A stretch of 64,000 nucleotides of DNA from the NCBI RefSeq assembly GCF_014204325.1, contig NZ_JACHKT010000025.1, positions 1-64,000 of the forward strand, given 5' to 3'. Position numbers and translations under genes: made by a program. Below, in pieces: positions 27,246 through 38,118 of this stretch. The notes under the pieces are model-generated. The model was not told where the DNA came from. It saw nothing but the letters and a program-made list of their open reading frames with translations, and did no database searches. The stretch comes from Arcicella rosea. Lineage in GTDB: Bacteria; Bacteroidota; Bacteroidia; Cytophagales; Spirosomataceae. How positions within the stretch are numbered: the stretch's first letter is position 1; each line of letters opens with the position of its first letter.

Positions 27246-27527
27246 TTTTCCTAAAAAGACAGCTTAGCATAGTGAATTGAATGTTTCTTTTCTCTTCTAA
27301 ATTGCAAGGCTGAATAAAAATTATTATGACTATAATTGTACTATTCTAATTACTTTTCTAAATAATAATGTTGGTTTTAGTGAAAAGTCAAGAATAGTTC
27401 TTTAATTTACCATCAACCATTTTTATTAATTAAATATTAAGCTATTGATAATCAGTTGATTCTGATTGGTGATATTGAAAAAGAAAGAATCCTTTCTTTT
27501 ATAAACAAAAACAGCATACGACGTAAT

Positions 27528-29849
27528 ATGAAAAATTATCTTAAACACGATGAATGGTGTATCATCGAAGAAGGTTTCAATAGAGAGTTCAACGAAATTA
27601 CAGAATCTGTTTGCTCATTAGGTAATGGACGAATGGGGCAGCGTGGAAATTTTGAAGAGACTTTTACAGGAAAAACACTTCAAGGCAATTATGTAGCTGG
27701 CGTATATTATCCTGACAAAACTCGTGTAGGTTGGTGGAAAAACGGTTATCCTGAATACTTTGCCAAAGTATTGAATGCTGCCAATTGGATTGGTATTAAA
27801 GTTGAAATAGAAGAAGAAATTCTTGATTTACATAAAGCAGAAGTGTCTGATTTTAAGCGTGTTTTGAACATGAAAGAAGGATACTTACAACGTACTTTTA
27901 CTGCTACTTTACCTTCTGGCAAACAAGTGAAAGTTGATGCAAAGCGTTTTAATTCAATTGTGGATGATGAAGCTGGTGCTATTTCTTACTCAATTACGCC
28001 ACTTAATTTTGATGGAAAAATCGTTCTGACTCCTTTTATTGATGGTGACATTAAAAATAAGGATGCCAATTACGATGAAAAATTCTGGGATGAAGTACAC
28101 AAAGAAACAGCTTTTGCCGAAGGTTATGTAGAAATGGTTACGAAGAAAACAGGATTTCATGTTGTAACTGGTCAGAAATTTCAAATTTTCCAAAATGGCA
28201 AAGCCATTGAATTTACAAGCTTCCCACAAAAAGCTGAAAAATACGTAGCAAGTCAAGTTACTTTATCTGCAAAAGCAAATGAAGCTACCGTTTTAGTAAA
28301 ATATGCTTGTAACCTTTCTTCCGAAAATCATGCAATATCAGAATTACTTCCTAAAGCAAAAGCTTATTTAGCAAGAATTGAGGCTAAAGGTTTTGATAAA
28401 ATGCTAGAAGAACAAGCTGAAAAGTGGGCTTCAAAATGGGAAACTAATGATATTGTAATTGAAGGAGATGTTGCAGCGCAACAAGGTATTCGTTTCAATA
28501 TTTTTCAAATGAACCAAACCTATACGGGTGAAGATGCTCGTTTGAACATTGGTCCAAAAGGTTTTACTGGTGAAAAATATGGTGGCTCAACATACTGGGA
28601 TACCGAAGCTTATTGTATTCCTTTTTACTTGGCTACAGCCGACCAACAAGTTGCTCGTAATTTATTGGTATATCGTTGGAAACAATTAGGAAAAGCCATT
28701 GAGAATGCACAGAAATTGGGCTTCAAAGATGGTGCAGCGTTGTATCCGATGGTGACGATGAATGGTGAAGAATGCCATAACGAATGGGAAATTACTTTTG
28801 AAGAAATTCACCGTAACGGAGCAATTGCCTATGCCATTTACGATTACGTAAATTATACTGGCGATGAAGCATATTTAGCCGAATACGGATTTGAAGTACT
28901 TCTTGGTATTGCTCGTTTTTGGTCGCAAAGAGTAAACTGGTCGGAAGCGAAAAAACAATACGTAATGTTAGGCGTAACCGGACCTAACGAGTACGAAAAT
29001 AACGTCAATAATAACTGGTACACAAGTTATTTTGCGGTTTGGTGTATGAAGTATTTGATTGAAGTAAGTGAGAAAATCAAGGCTTCAAATCCTGAACGTT
29101 TTCAAGAATTAGCAAGCTTGACCAATCTCAACGAAACAGATGAGTTTGATAGATTCAACCATATTATTCGTAATATGTATTTGGGTGAAGATAAAGAATT
29201 GGGTATTTTCTTACAACAAGATGGTTTCTTGGATAAAGAATTAATCAAAGTAAGTAATTTGCCAACTCAAGAAAGACCAATCAACCAAAAATGGTCTTGG
29301 GATAGGATTTTACGTTCTTGCTTTATCAAACAAGCAGACGTTTTACAAGGAATTTATTTCTTTGAAGATGATTTCGATGCTGAAACTATCAAACGGAATT
29401 ATGATTTCTATGAACCAATGACGGTACATGAATCGTCATTGAGTCCATGTGTACATTCAATCATTGCAGCGAAGTTAGGCGATAAAGCTCGTTCTTACGA
29501 ATTCTATCAACGTTCTGCTCGTTTAGATTTAGATGATTATAACAATGATACTGAAGACGGTTGTCATATTACTTCAATGGCAGGAACTTGGATGTCGATT
29601 GTAAAAGGTTTTGGAGGAATGAGAGTTCGCAACGGACAAGTATATTTAGCACCATTTGTACCTGAAAATTGGACTTCATTCTCGTTTAAAATCCGTTTTA
29701 AAGGCAATTTGTTGAACATCAAAACTTATGCTCATGAAGTATTGATTGAAAATATATTGGGTGATGATACCACAATTTTTGTACATGGTAATACTGTTGA
29801 ATTAAAAGAAAAGTCAACTGTAAGTATTGAACAAAAATTGTTGAATTAA
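27528..29849 (+). CDS. GH65 disaccharide phosphorylase (probable maltose phosphorylase)
   Basis: A cytoplasmic glycoside phosphorylase of 773 residues. It has an N-terminal beta-sandwich domain, an (alpha/alpha)6 barrel and a small C-terminal beta domain. The catalytic acid Glu is expected in the conserved motif NGEECHNEWEI; other family landmarks are GGSTYWDTE and TGPNEYENNVNNNWYT. It would split maltose with phosphate into beta-glucose-1-phosphate and glucose, which PgmB then isomerises. Trehalose or kojibiose are alternatives, but the amylase context favours maltose. The start at 27528 (MKNYLKHDEW) is preferred because upstream codons have no family match. A strong terminator follows. Confidence 0.9.
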   Translation: MKNYLKHDEWCIIEEGFNREFNEITESVCSLGNGRMGQRGNFEETFTGKTLQGNYVAGVYYPDKTRVGWWKNGYPEYFAKVLNAANWIGIKVEIEEEILDLHKAEVSDFKRVLNMKEGYLQRTFTATLPSGKQVKVDAKRFNSIVDDEAGAISYSITPLNFDGKIVLTPFIDGDIKNKDANYDEKFWDEVHKETAFAEGYVEMVTKKTGFHVVTGQKFQIFQNGKAIEFTSFPQKAEKYVASQVTLSAKANEATVLVKYACNLSSENHAISELLPKAKAYLARIEAKGFDKMLEEQAEKWASKWETNDIVIEGDVAAQQGIRFNIFQMNQTYTGEDARLNIGPKGFTGEKYGGSTYWDTEAYCIPFYLATADQQVARNLLVYRWKQLGKAIENAQKLGFKDGAALYPMVTMNGEECHNEWEITFEEIHRNGAIAYAIYDYVNYTGDEAYLAEYGFEVLLGIARFWSQRVNWSEAKKQYVMLGVTGPNEYENNVNNNWYTSYFAVWCMKYLIEVSEKIKASNPERFQELASLTNLNETDEFDRFNHIIRNMYLGEDKELGIFLQQDGFLDKELIKVSNLPTQERPINQKWSWDRILRSCFIKQADVLQGIYFFEDDFDAETIKRNYDFYEPMTVHESSLSPCVHSIIAAKLGDKARSYEFYQRSARLDLDDYNNDTEDGCHITSMAGTWMSIVKGFGGMRVRNGQVYLAPFVPENWTSFSFKIRFKGNLLNIKTYAHEVLIENILGDDTTIFVHGNTVELKEKSTVSIEQKLLN

Positions 29850-29876
29850 TAAATTTAAAGTAAAAACTAATTTTTT

Positions 29877-29912
29877 AAGCCTTCAGAAGAAAATCTTCTG
29901 AAGGCTTTTTTG
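29877..29912 (+). terminator. Strong terminator ending the maltodextrin operon
   Basis: A 14-bp perfect stem (AAGCCTTCAGAAGA / TCTTCTGAAGGCTT) with a 3-nt loop is followed by a T run. It lies 28 bp past the GH65 stop codon. Confidence 0.92.
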
Positions 29913-30267
29913 TTTTCTATCTTGTCCTTTGCACATAAAATAGCTTTCAAAGAATACATCGTTCCTGTATCATTAATAGTGAGTATTTAATAGATTATAG
30001 TTTTGTCAATGGTTATGTAATTCTGAGTAATACAATTAAAGCCTCAATATCTAGGAGATGCAAAAACCAGTTTAAAATGTACTACGTTCAACGAAAGAAA
30101 AGAATGGCTAAACCCCAATAAGTTAAGATTAAAGAGTAATATTTGAATGTAAAGTCTTATTATCATCCCAAGTTTAGATGTAAGTAAACGACTCATAATT
30201 CTCCAAAATTTAATTGAAAGACTACCCTAACAAGGGTTGTCTTTCAATTTTTTAATGAAATCTGGTC
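29913..30267. other. Intergenic region with a hairpin before the convergent SDR gene
   Basis: About 355 bp without a credible gene; only open frames of 14 codons or less occur. A stem-loop at 30214-30246 (TTGAAAGAC / GTCTTTCAA with an imperfect inner stem and T-rich right side) probably terminates transcription between the convergent operon and the SDR gene. Confidence 0.55.
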
Positions 30268-30984
30268 TTAATAATCTTGACTCATTGGATGAATCATCAA
30301 TTCATCAATTACTACGTGTTTTGGGGCTTCAAGAATATAAGTAATCGTATCAGCAATATTTTGTGAAGTTAAATATTGTGCTTGGTAAGGGTCTCCTTCT
30401 TCACGAGCATGGAAATATGTATCTACTAATCCTGAATATACTACCGATACTTTGATACCATCTTTACGAACTTCTTTTCTCAATGCCATCGAAAAGGCAT
30501 CTTGTGCATATTTCGAAGAACAATATAAAGAACCGCCATCAAAAACACGTTTGGCAACGTCTGAGGCAATGTTGATAATATGACCTTCACCAGCAGATTT
30601 CATGAATGGAATGGTTTCACGACAAAATAGAAACGTACCTTTTACATTGGTTTCATAAATTGAATCCCATTCTTCAGTACTGATTTCGCTTGCTTGTTTG
30701 AAAATTCCAAACCCCGCATTGTTTACTAAAGCATCAATTTTGCCAAAAGCTTCAATTGTTGAAGTAATAGTTTTTTTAACAAAAGCTTCGTCGCCTACAG
30801 AACCTACAAATATTTCAGCTTTAGCTCCTTTAGCTTCGATTTCACTTTTTAACGTAACGAGTTCTGCTTCGCTTCTGGCTACTAAACTTAGGTTTACGCC
30901 TTTGTCTGCTAATAATAAAGCTAATGCTCTACCAATGCCTTTACTTGCTCCGGTTACTAAAATGGTTTTATTTTGAAGTGACAT
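30268..30984 (-). CDS. SDR-family oxidoreductase (3-ketoacyl reductase-like), 238 aa
   Basis: A classical short-chain dehydrogenase/reductase. The cofactor motif TGASKGIG is at residues 11-18, NNAGFG follows near 90, and the catalytic Ser (IASD) and Tyr-Lys pair (YCSSKYA) are present. Arg38 in LVARSEAEL favours NADP(H). It resembles 3-ketoacyl-ACP reductase-like and sepiapterin-reductase-like proteins widespread in Bacteroidota; the substrate is unknown. It is a single gene, divergent from a UMF1-type MFS gene across a 328-bp region with two inverted repeats. Confidence 0.85.
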   Translation of the reverse strand: MSLQNKTILVTGASKGIGRALALLLADKGVNLSLVARSEAELVTLKSEIEAKGAKAEIFVGSVGDEAFVKKTITSTIEAFGKIDALVNNAGFGIFKQASEISTEEWDSIYETNVKGTFLFCRETIPFMKSAGEGHIINIASDVAKRVFDGGSLYCSSKYAQDAFSMALRKEVRKDGIKVSVVYSGLVDTYFHAREEGDPYQAQYLTSQNIADTITYILEAPKHVVIDELMIHPMSQDY

Positions 30985-31096
30985 ATTTTGTTTTTGTTTA
31001 TAAAAGTTAGTTGAAAGAGATTTACTCCATCGTATAAAATTAATAGAAGCGAAAATTCTTCTTGTCCTTCTTGCCTAGATAAATTTACAGTTCAAT

Positions 31097-31183
31097 CAAT
31101 TTGACTTTTTTTAAGTCAAATTGTAATGATTTCGGTCAATAGTTAATCACGTAAAAATTTTACAAAAATCATTTTACGTGATT
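31097..31183. promoter_or_regulatory. Two inverted repeats in the SDR/MFS divergent spacer
   Basis: The 328-bp spacer 30985-31312 holds no gene. It contains an 11-bp inverted repeat CAATTTGACTT / AAGTCAAATTG (31097-31123) and a 12-bp one AATCACGTAAAA / TTTTACGTGATT (31145-31183). They may be regulator-binding sites or structured leader elements of the SDR mRNA. Confidence 0.45.
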
Positions 31184-31254
31184 ATTTAAAGACATTACGG
31201 ATTAAATTAACGAATAGACTAAGCTTGTTTTAAGTAAAACTTATGGGATTCAAC

Positions 31255-31262
31255 TATATTTG
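31255..31262 (+). promoter_or_regulatory. TAnnTTTG -7 box for the UMF1-type MFS gene
   Basis: The sequence TATATTTG matches the Bacteroidota -7 consensus and lies 50 bp upstream of the start at 31313. No TTTG was found at the expected -33 position, so the call rests on one box. Confidence 0.4.
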
Positions 31263-31312
31263 CCATACACTCCATAAAAATCAAGCAGTTTATATTATAT
31301 TTTAATTGAACC

Positions 31313-32602
31313 ATGAAAAATAATCCTAAAACCTTAACCGCCTGGACAATGTACGACTGGGCAAATTCGGTTCATTCACTTACCATTACTTCCGCTATTT
31401 TTCCGATTTATTATCCCATTGCAGCGGTGATGCTTCCTTCAAAAAGCAGACAATTAGATTTTTTCGGTTTTCAGCTTGAAAATACTGTATTGTATTCTTA
31501 TGCTGTTTCTATTGGTTTTTTATTATTGGCGTTTTCTGTGCCACTTGTTTCAGCTATTTCTGATTACACTGGTAAGAAGAAAGTGTTCATGAAAATGTAT
31601 TGTTATCTGGGCGCTATCAGTTGTATGTTGATGTACTTTTTTGAAGAAGGAAGATACTACCTAGGTACTTTTGCTTTTCTGTTTTCGATAGTAGGCTGGG
31701 GAGGAAGTATCGTTTTTTATAATTCATATTTACCTGAAATTGCTACTGAAGACCAATACGATAGATTATCTGCCAGAGGTTTTACGATGGGATATTTAGG
31801 AAGTGTTATTTTGCTGATTCAGAATTTAACGATGGTTTTAAAACCTGAATGGTACGGTGGAATTAGCGGAGGAGAGGCTTCAAGAATTTCCTTTTTAACC
31901 GTTGGTATTTGGTGGATAGTTTTTGCACAGTATTCATTTTTACATTTACCTAAAGATACTAAAGTACAAAAACAAGGAGGAAGTTGGATTTTCAATGGCT
32001 TTAAAGAATTAAAGAAAGTATTCCATGAATTAGAAAATCTGAAAACCACGAAGCAATTTCTAATGTCTTTCTTTTTTTATAACATGGGTGCCCAAACTGT
32101 TATGTATTTAGGGGCATTGTTTGGAAGTGAGGAATTAAAATTGCCTTCTGATGCGCTGATTGTAACGGTTTTATTGATTCAATTAGTTGCGATTGTTGGA
32201 GCATATTTGTTTGCTAAAATCTCTGAAATTGTAGGGAATACAAAATCGTTGGCTATCATCGTCATCAGTTGGGTATTTATTTGTATTGCTGCTTATTTTG
32301 TAACGACTCGCAATGAGTTTTACTTTTTAGCGACTGGTATTGGTTTTGTAATGGGTGGAATTCAATCACTCTCACGTTCTACTTATGCAAAATTAATTCC
32401 AGAAGAAACACACGATACTGCTTCCTACTTTAGTTTTTACGATGTTTGTGACCGACTTTCAACCGTTATTGGTACGTTTATGTTTGGTTTGGTGAATCAA
32501 TTAACAGGAAGTATGCGTATGAGTGTACTTTTCTTGACGGTTTTCTTTATTATCGGCTTAATAATTTTATCAAGAGTACCATCCCAAAAGATTTACCGAT
32601 AG
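31313..32602 (+). CDS. UMF1/Atg22-type MFS transporter
   Basis: A 429-residue inner-membrane protein with about 12 membrane segments. The N-terminus TAWTMYDWANSVHSLTITSAIFP is the hallmark of the UMF1 (BtlA/Atg22-like) branch of the MFS, and the loop SDYTGKKKVFMK follows. The C-terminal half ends with GSMRMSVLFLTVFFIIG and a short tail. Atg22 exports amino acids from vacuoles in yeast, but bacterial substrates are largely unknown. The gene is followed by a repeat-rich spacer and is probably monocistronic. Confidence 0.85.
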   Translation: MKNNPKTLTAWTMYDWANSVHSLTITSAIFPIYYPIAAVMLPSKSRQLDFFGFQLENTVLYSYAVSIGFLLLAFSVPLVSAISDYTGKKKVFMKMYCYLGAISCMLMYFFEEGRYYLGTFAFLFSIVGWGGSIVFYNSYLPEIATEDQYDRLSARGFTMGYLGSVILLIQNLTMVLKPEWYGGISGGEASRISFLTVGIWWIVFAQYSFLHLPKDTKVQKQGGSWIFNGFKELKKVFHELENLKTTKQFLMSFFFYNMGAQTVMYLGALFGSEELKLPSDALIVTVLLIQLVAIVGAYLFAKISEIVGNTKSLAIIVISWVFICIAAYFVTTRNEFYFLATGIGFVMGGIQSLSRSTYAKLIPEETHDTASYFSFYDVCDRLSTVIGTFMFGLVNQLTGSMRMSVLFLTVFFIIGLIILSRVPSQKIYR

Positions 32603-32790
32603 AGGTGTTAGACTTTAGGACTCTGGACTTAAAGACTCTGGACTTTAAGATTTTAGACACTAGACTTTAGATATAAGATTTTAGCCTTTAAGACGTTAGA
32701 CTTTAAGATTTTGATGAAAAAAGATACTATGTAAAAATCCTAGAGTCCAGATTCCTAAAGTCTAGCGTCTAAAATCTCAAAATCTTTTGT
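32603..32790. repeat. Diverged GACTTTAG-word repeats forming a spaced inverted repeat
   Basis: The gap between the MFS and msrB genes is full of degenerate GACTTTAG/GACTCTGG words on the left and their complements on the right. The best pair is 32649-32670 with 32755-32776, 20 of 22 positions complementary or nearly so, spaced by 84 nt. It is a diverged relative of the clean 8-bp array at 57669. Confidence 0.55.
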
Positions 32791-32878
32791 TAAAAGTCTT
32801 TTTTCTGACATTCCAACAAACTATTTCATCGCATTTTTACGTAGTTAAATTGAATGACATTTAAACACAAAAAAGGAA

Positions 32879-33379
32879 ATGAAAATCGTCTTAATAACAT
32901 TAATTACTTGCTTGGCTGTATTGACAAATTGTACTGCACAAGATGAAAAAGCTGGAGTTACTCATCATAAATTTACCGTCGTGAAAACAGATGCTGAATG
33001 GATGAAAATATTAACACCCGAACAATTTAAAGTAACCAGAAGAAAAAGTACTGAATTAGCTTGTTCTGGTGCATATTGGAAGAATCACGAAAAAGGTATT
33101 TATAAATGTGTATGCTGTAAATTGCCTCTTTTTGATTCTCAAACAAAGTTTGAATCTGGTACAGGCTGGCCATCATTTTACAAGGCTATTCACAAAGATG
33201 CTATTTTGGAAGTAGCCGACAATAGTTTTGGTATGGAAAGAGTAGAAATCCTCTGTAGTCGTTGTGGAGCCCATTTAGGTCACGTTTTTGAAGATGGCCC
33301 TAAACCAACAGGTTTGCGTTATTGCTTAAACTCATTATCGCTGGATTTTGAGAAAGATGAGAAAATGAGTAAGAAATAA
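32879..33379 (+). CDS. msrB: Peptide-methionine (R)-S-oxide reductase MsrB, lipoprotein form
   Basis: A 166-residue protein that reduces methionine-R-sulfoxide in oxidised proteins. The N-terminus looks like a lipoprotein signal (LTNC, Cys18), so it probably acts in the periplasm. The zinc-binding pairs are Cys77/Cys80 and Cys126/Cys129, the substrate motif is GTGWPSF, and the catalytic Cys149 is in LRYCLNSLSL. An AAGGA sequence directly precedes the ATG. The MITE-like element begins 37 bp after the stop. Confidence 0.93.
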   Translation: MKIVLITLITCLAVLTNCTAQDEKAGVTHHKFTVVKTDAEWMKILTPEQFKVTRRKSTELACSGAYWKNHEKGIYKCVCCKLPLFDSQTKFESGTGWPSFYKAIHKDAILEVADNSFGMERVEILCSRCGAHLGHVFEDGPKPTGLRYCLNSLSLDFEKDEKMSKK

Positions 33380-33416
33380 TCAAGAGCTTTCAGCAATGAG
33401 CTTTTAGATTTTTATG

Positions 33417-33669
33417 AAACATGAGTCATCCCGAATTTTAAAATCACAAAAAAGCGGTCAAAAACTAATTTTGACCGCTTTTTTGTGATTGATGAGCAAT
33501 GAATTCCTACTGTTTGAGCGAAGCGAGTTTAGGAATTCTTGAATTTCTTTTGTTACTTTTCTTGTTTCAAGACAAGAAAAGTAAGGATTGTACAATAATA
33601 AAGATAAAAACCTCTCAAATCGTCCTAAACCTCACTATTCTAAGAAAAAATTCGGGATGACTCATGTTT
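33417..33669 (+). mobile_element. MITE-like element, complete, 253 bp
   Basis: Perfect 23-bp terminal inverted repeats (33417-33439 and 33647-33669; core CATGAGTCATCCCGAA) bound a non-coding element. Inside are a hairpin with 22-bp stem and ACTAA loop (33442-33490), a GAATTCCTA / TAGGAATTC hairpin (33501-33539 region) and a 13-bp palindrome with arms TTACTTTTCTTGT / ACAAGAAAAGTAA (near 33553-33584). No transposase is encoded. A second copy, cut by the window edge, is at 1-95. A possible target duplication of TATGAAA-like sequence flanks it, but the right copy has extra bases, so I am not sure. Confidence 0.75.
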
Positions 33670-33694
33670 TTGTTTTCATACCTCTGATTCAATG

Positions 33695-33723
33695 GAGCAT
33701 TAAAACGATACTCACGAGCATTA
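33695..33723. repeat. Solitary copy of the 21-bp repeat motif
   Basis: GAGCATTAAAACGATACTCACGAG, about 1.4 units of the 21-bp array at 9278-9487 in reverse orientation, lies 26 bp outside the MITE-like element. It shows that the motif is dispersed. The surrounding 200 bp (33670-33871) contain no gene. Confidence 0.5.
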
Positions 33724-33829
33724 ATTGAATGGAAAATTAAAATAAAACTTGAGGTGAGAGAGAGTCAAGAATTTGAGCGATAAATATGTCCTTATCGCTA
33801 GATTAATTTTTAGATAGATTTATTAGAAA

Positions 33830-33863
33830 AAAAGGGACGTCTGAATTGTCAAACGTCCCTTTT
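33830..33863 (-). terminator. Terminator after the minus-strand lipoprotein gene
   Basis: An 11-bp stem (AAAAGGGACGT / ACGTCCCTTTT) with a 12-nt loop, followed on the minus strand by T-rich sequence. It lies 8 bp beyond the stop at 33872. Confidence 0.8.
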
Positions 33864-33871
33864 AAACAATC

Positions 33872-34360
33872 TTAGTTTTCTCTGGCACTTCTTTTTAAAA
33901 CATATTTAAAAGCGGTGCCTGTTAATATATAACCAGAAGTAGTTGCTGTTGAAAATACTTTGTAATTTACTTTCATCAATCCACTTGCACCTAAATCTTG
34001 TGCTTGTGCTACCATTCTAGCTAAAATTGCTTCTTTTTCCTGTTGGTCATTTCCACGTTTCAGCATTGTGCCTTTATATTCTTGCTTGGCTGTTAATGGA
34101 AATTCTTCTGAAATGGTTAATTTATCCATTTCTTCAAAGCTTTCTTTAGGCTGTTCATCTCCCTGCAATACATCAATTGCATATTTATCAGGAACTTTAA
34201 AACCTAAACCTGTATGTTGATCATAACCACCACTTTGGTAGTTTGGGCTATAGTAAGAAGTAGGTTGAAAGGTTTTGGTTGGCTGACAATTTGTTAAAAA
34301 AAATGACAAACAAACAAAACCTACCGCTGTCTTAGTCCACTTAGATACTTTCCGAATCAT
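33872..34360 (-). CDS. Lipoprotein of unknown function, 162 aa
   Basis: The N-terminus ends in a lipobox (FLTNC), so the mature protein is lipid-anchored. Residues ~28-55 are rich in Tyr, Ser, Gly and Gln. The C-terminal half, with ILARMVAQAQDLGASGLMKVNYKV and GYILTGTAFKYV, resembles the short alpha-beta domains of YbjQ/heavy-metal-binding-like proteins, but the similarity is weak. Its start overlaps the end of the Dabb-domain gene by 20 bp, which suggests translational coupling. Confidence 0.65.
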   Translation of the reverse strand: MIRKVSKWTKTAVGFVCLSFFLTNCQPTKTFQPTSYYSPNYQSGGYDQHTGLGFKVPDKYAIDVLQGDEQPKESFEEMDKLTISEEFPLTAKQEYKGTMLKRGNDQQEKEAILARMVAQAQDLGASGLMKVNYKVFSTATTSGYILTGTAFKYVLKRSAREN

Positions 34361-34643
34361 AAATTAATACCTTTTCCCAAAGATGTTTACAATCATCTAT
34401 AAACTTTAGATGAAGGGGATGTACTTGATATTCGTCGTGTCCAGCCGCATCATCAAAAACAGTAAGCTCGCAGAAATCATAACTACGGTCGATTACTGGG
34501 CGGTCTGTAGCAGCAGGAGGACCTACACTAAACGTTTTAATACTTTCGATATTGCCAAGAGTTTTTACTCCTTCTACAAATTTCTGACGGTCAGCTTCTG
34601 ACAAGTCTTTCTTTAACCAAAAATTTACTACGTGAACAAACAT
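34341..34643 (-). CDS. Dabb-family (stress-responsive alpha/beta barrel) protein
   Basis: About 100 residues starting MFVHVVNFWLKKDLSEADRQKF, a typical opening of the dimeric alpha/beta-barrel (Dabb) family, with SYDFCELTVFDD and YQVHPLHLKFI as later landmarks. Dabb proteins are small cytoplasmic ferredoxin-like folds whose roles are mostly unknown. I chose the ATG at 34643: the longer frame from 34703 would translate an intergenic TTGTGAGTGATGAG repeat stretch. It overlaps the downstream lipoprotein gene. Confidence 0.82.
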   Translation of the reverse strand: MFVHVVNFWLKKDLSEADRQKFVEGVKTLGNIESIKTFSVGPPAATDRPVIDRSYDFCELTVFDDAAGHDEYQVHPLHLKFIDDCKHLWEKVLIYDSESI

Positions 34644-34818
34644 GAGTAAGAGTTGTGAGCGGTTCGCCGCTGCGATTGTGAGTGATGAGTTTTGAGCTGT
34701 CACTGCCTAAAAGAGTTATTACTTCAGTTTAAACAGAACAGCAACTTCGTTTATTTTATATAGATTACTTAATTTAATTTTGAGTAAAAATAAGATTAAG
34801 TAATCCTAAAATTAATAA

Positions 34819-35700
34819 TTATAAATTGTCTTTATCAATTATAACTGCCATTCTTTCGCCTAATTCATCAGATGCTTTCATTAATGGCAAGCGTACATCT
34901 GAACCACTAATTCCTTTTAGTTCAAGAATTTTTTTCACGCCAACAGGATTACCTTCTTCATATAAAAGAGGGTCAATCGCTAAGAAATGTCCTAGCAAAT
35001 TACGAGCAGTCGAAAAATCTCCATCCAAAGCCGCATGAATCATTTTAGTGAATTTTGCAGGAACAGCATTAGCAATTACCGACATTACGCCAACACCACC
35101 GCAAGCAATGATTGGCACAGCCTGAACATCGTCGCCAGAGATTAATAAGAAATCTTCAGGCTTATCTTTATAAATTTCCATACACTGTTCGATGATACAA
35201 GAAGCTTCTTTTACACCGATAATGTTTGGATGTTCTGCTAATTTTAAAGTAGTTGCTGCCGACATATTGATGCCCGAACGACCAGGAATATTATACATAA
35301 TTACTGGTACTGGCGAAGCATCAGCAATGGCAGAATAATGAGCAATTACGCCACGAGCTCCTGGCTTGTTATAATAAGGACATACCGAAAGGATTGCATC
35401 AATACCTGTAAAATCGGTAGCTTGCATCGCTTTAATTACTTCTGGCGTATTGTTTCCGCCAAGCCCAAATACGATTGGTAAATTCTTAGAATTATTTTCC
35501 TTGATGAATTCTAAAATCGCAATTTTTTCTTTGGTACTTGTCGTGGCAGATTCACCAGTTGTTCCTTGAACTACCAAGTAATCAACGCCACCGTCGCTTA
35601 CGTGCTGTACTAATCTTTTTAACCCTTCATAATCAATACTTCCATCTTCAAACATTGGGGTTACTAAAGCTGGAGCTACGCCGTGGAATTTTGGTCTCAT
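34819..35700 (-). CDS. dapA: 4-hydroxy-tetrahydrodipicolinate synthase
   Basis: A 293-residue class I aldolase that condenses pyruvate with aspartate semialdehyde in lysine and diaminopimelate synthesis. The family landmarks are the GTTGES motif (46-51), Tyr136 in MYNIPGRSG, the Schiff-base Lys164 in IIGVKEAS and YYNKPGARG. Length and motifs match DapA rather than NanA or KdgA-type relatives. It is transcribed with the same orientation as ligA, 163 bp downstream of it; no other lysine genes are adjacent. Confidence 0.93.
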   Translation of the reverse strand: MRPKFHGVAPALVTPMFEDGSIDYEGLKRLVQHVSDGGVDYLVVQGTTGESATTSTKEKIAILEFIKENNSKNLPIVFGLGGNNTPEVIKAMQATDFTGIDAILSVCPYYNKPGARGVIAHYSAIADASPVPVIMYNIPGRSGINMSAATTLKLAEHPNIIGVKEASCIIEQCMEIYKDKPEDFLLISGDDVQAVPIIACGGVGVMSVIANAVPAKFTKMIHAALDGDFSTARNLLGHFLAIDPLLYEEGNPVGVKKILELKGISGSDVRLPLMKASDELGERMAVIIDKDNL

Positions 35701-35863
35701 TTTTGGAAATTTTACGATTATGCAATCGTCTATATTTAAAAACTATTGGTCTGTATGGTAATTTGAAAATTTGAAAGTGTGGTAATTTGAAAATGAGAAA
35801 GGGTTATTAATATTTATATGAATAAATAAAAAATCTCATAGCTCATCGCTCACATCTCAAAGC

Positions 35864-37918
<2,055 letters not shown>

Positions 37919-38060
37919 TTAAACTTTTCGGCTAAAATTCTCTTTTTGTTTAATGATGAGAGAAACTAAATTATCATACGGATCATTCTAACTACGAGTT
38001 GACTGAAAAAAATCGAAATAAACATTTATTCAAACAAAGTTTAAAAGTGCCTATTTTTTG

Positions 38061-38068
38061 TAATTTTG
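38061..38068 (+). promoter_or_regulatory. TAnnTTTG -7 box before the first GT-C-like gene
   Basis: TAATTTTG matches the Bacteroidota -7 consensus and lies 50 bp upstream of the GTG start at 38119, in the 251-bp divergent spacer with ligA. The -33 TTTG is not clear. Confidence 0.4.
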
Positions 38069-38118
38069 TTAGCTTTAACTAATTTCTCAACTGACAAAAG
38101 AGAGATTAAAATATCTTT

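Noticed and set aside
29913-30211. Small genes in the gap after the GH65 operon
   Set aside because: Only frames of 14 codons or fewer, with no start signal or conserved look.
33417-33669. Coding capacity of the MITE-like element
   Set aside because: Stops occur in all frames and the element is dominated by palindromes.
34644-34703. N-terminal 20-residue extension of the Dabb-family protein
   Set aside because: The extension translates TTGTGAGTGATGAG-type intergenic repeat sequence, and the family begins at MFVHVVNFW.
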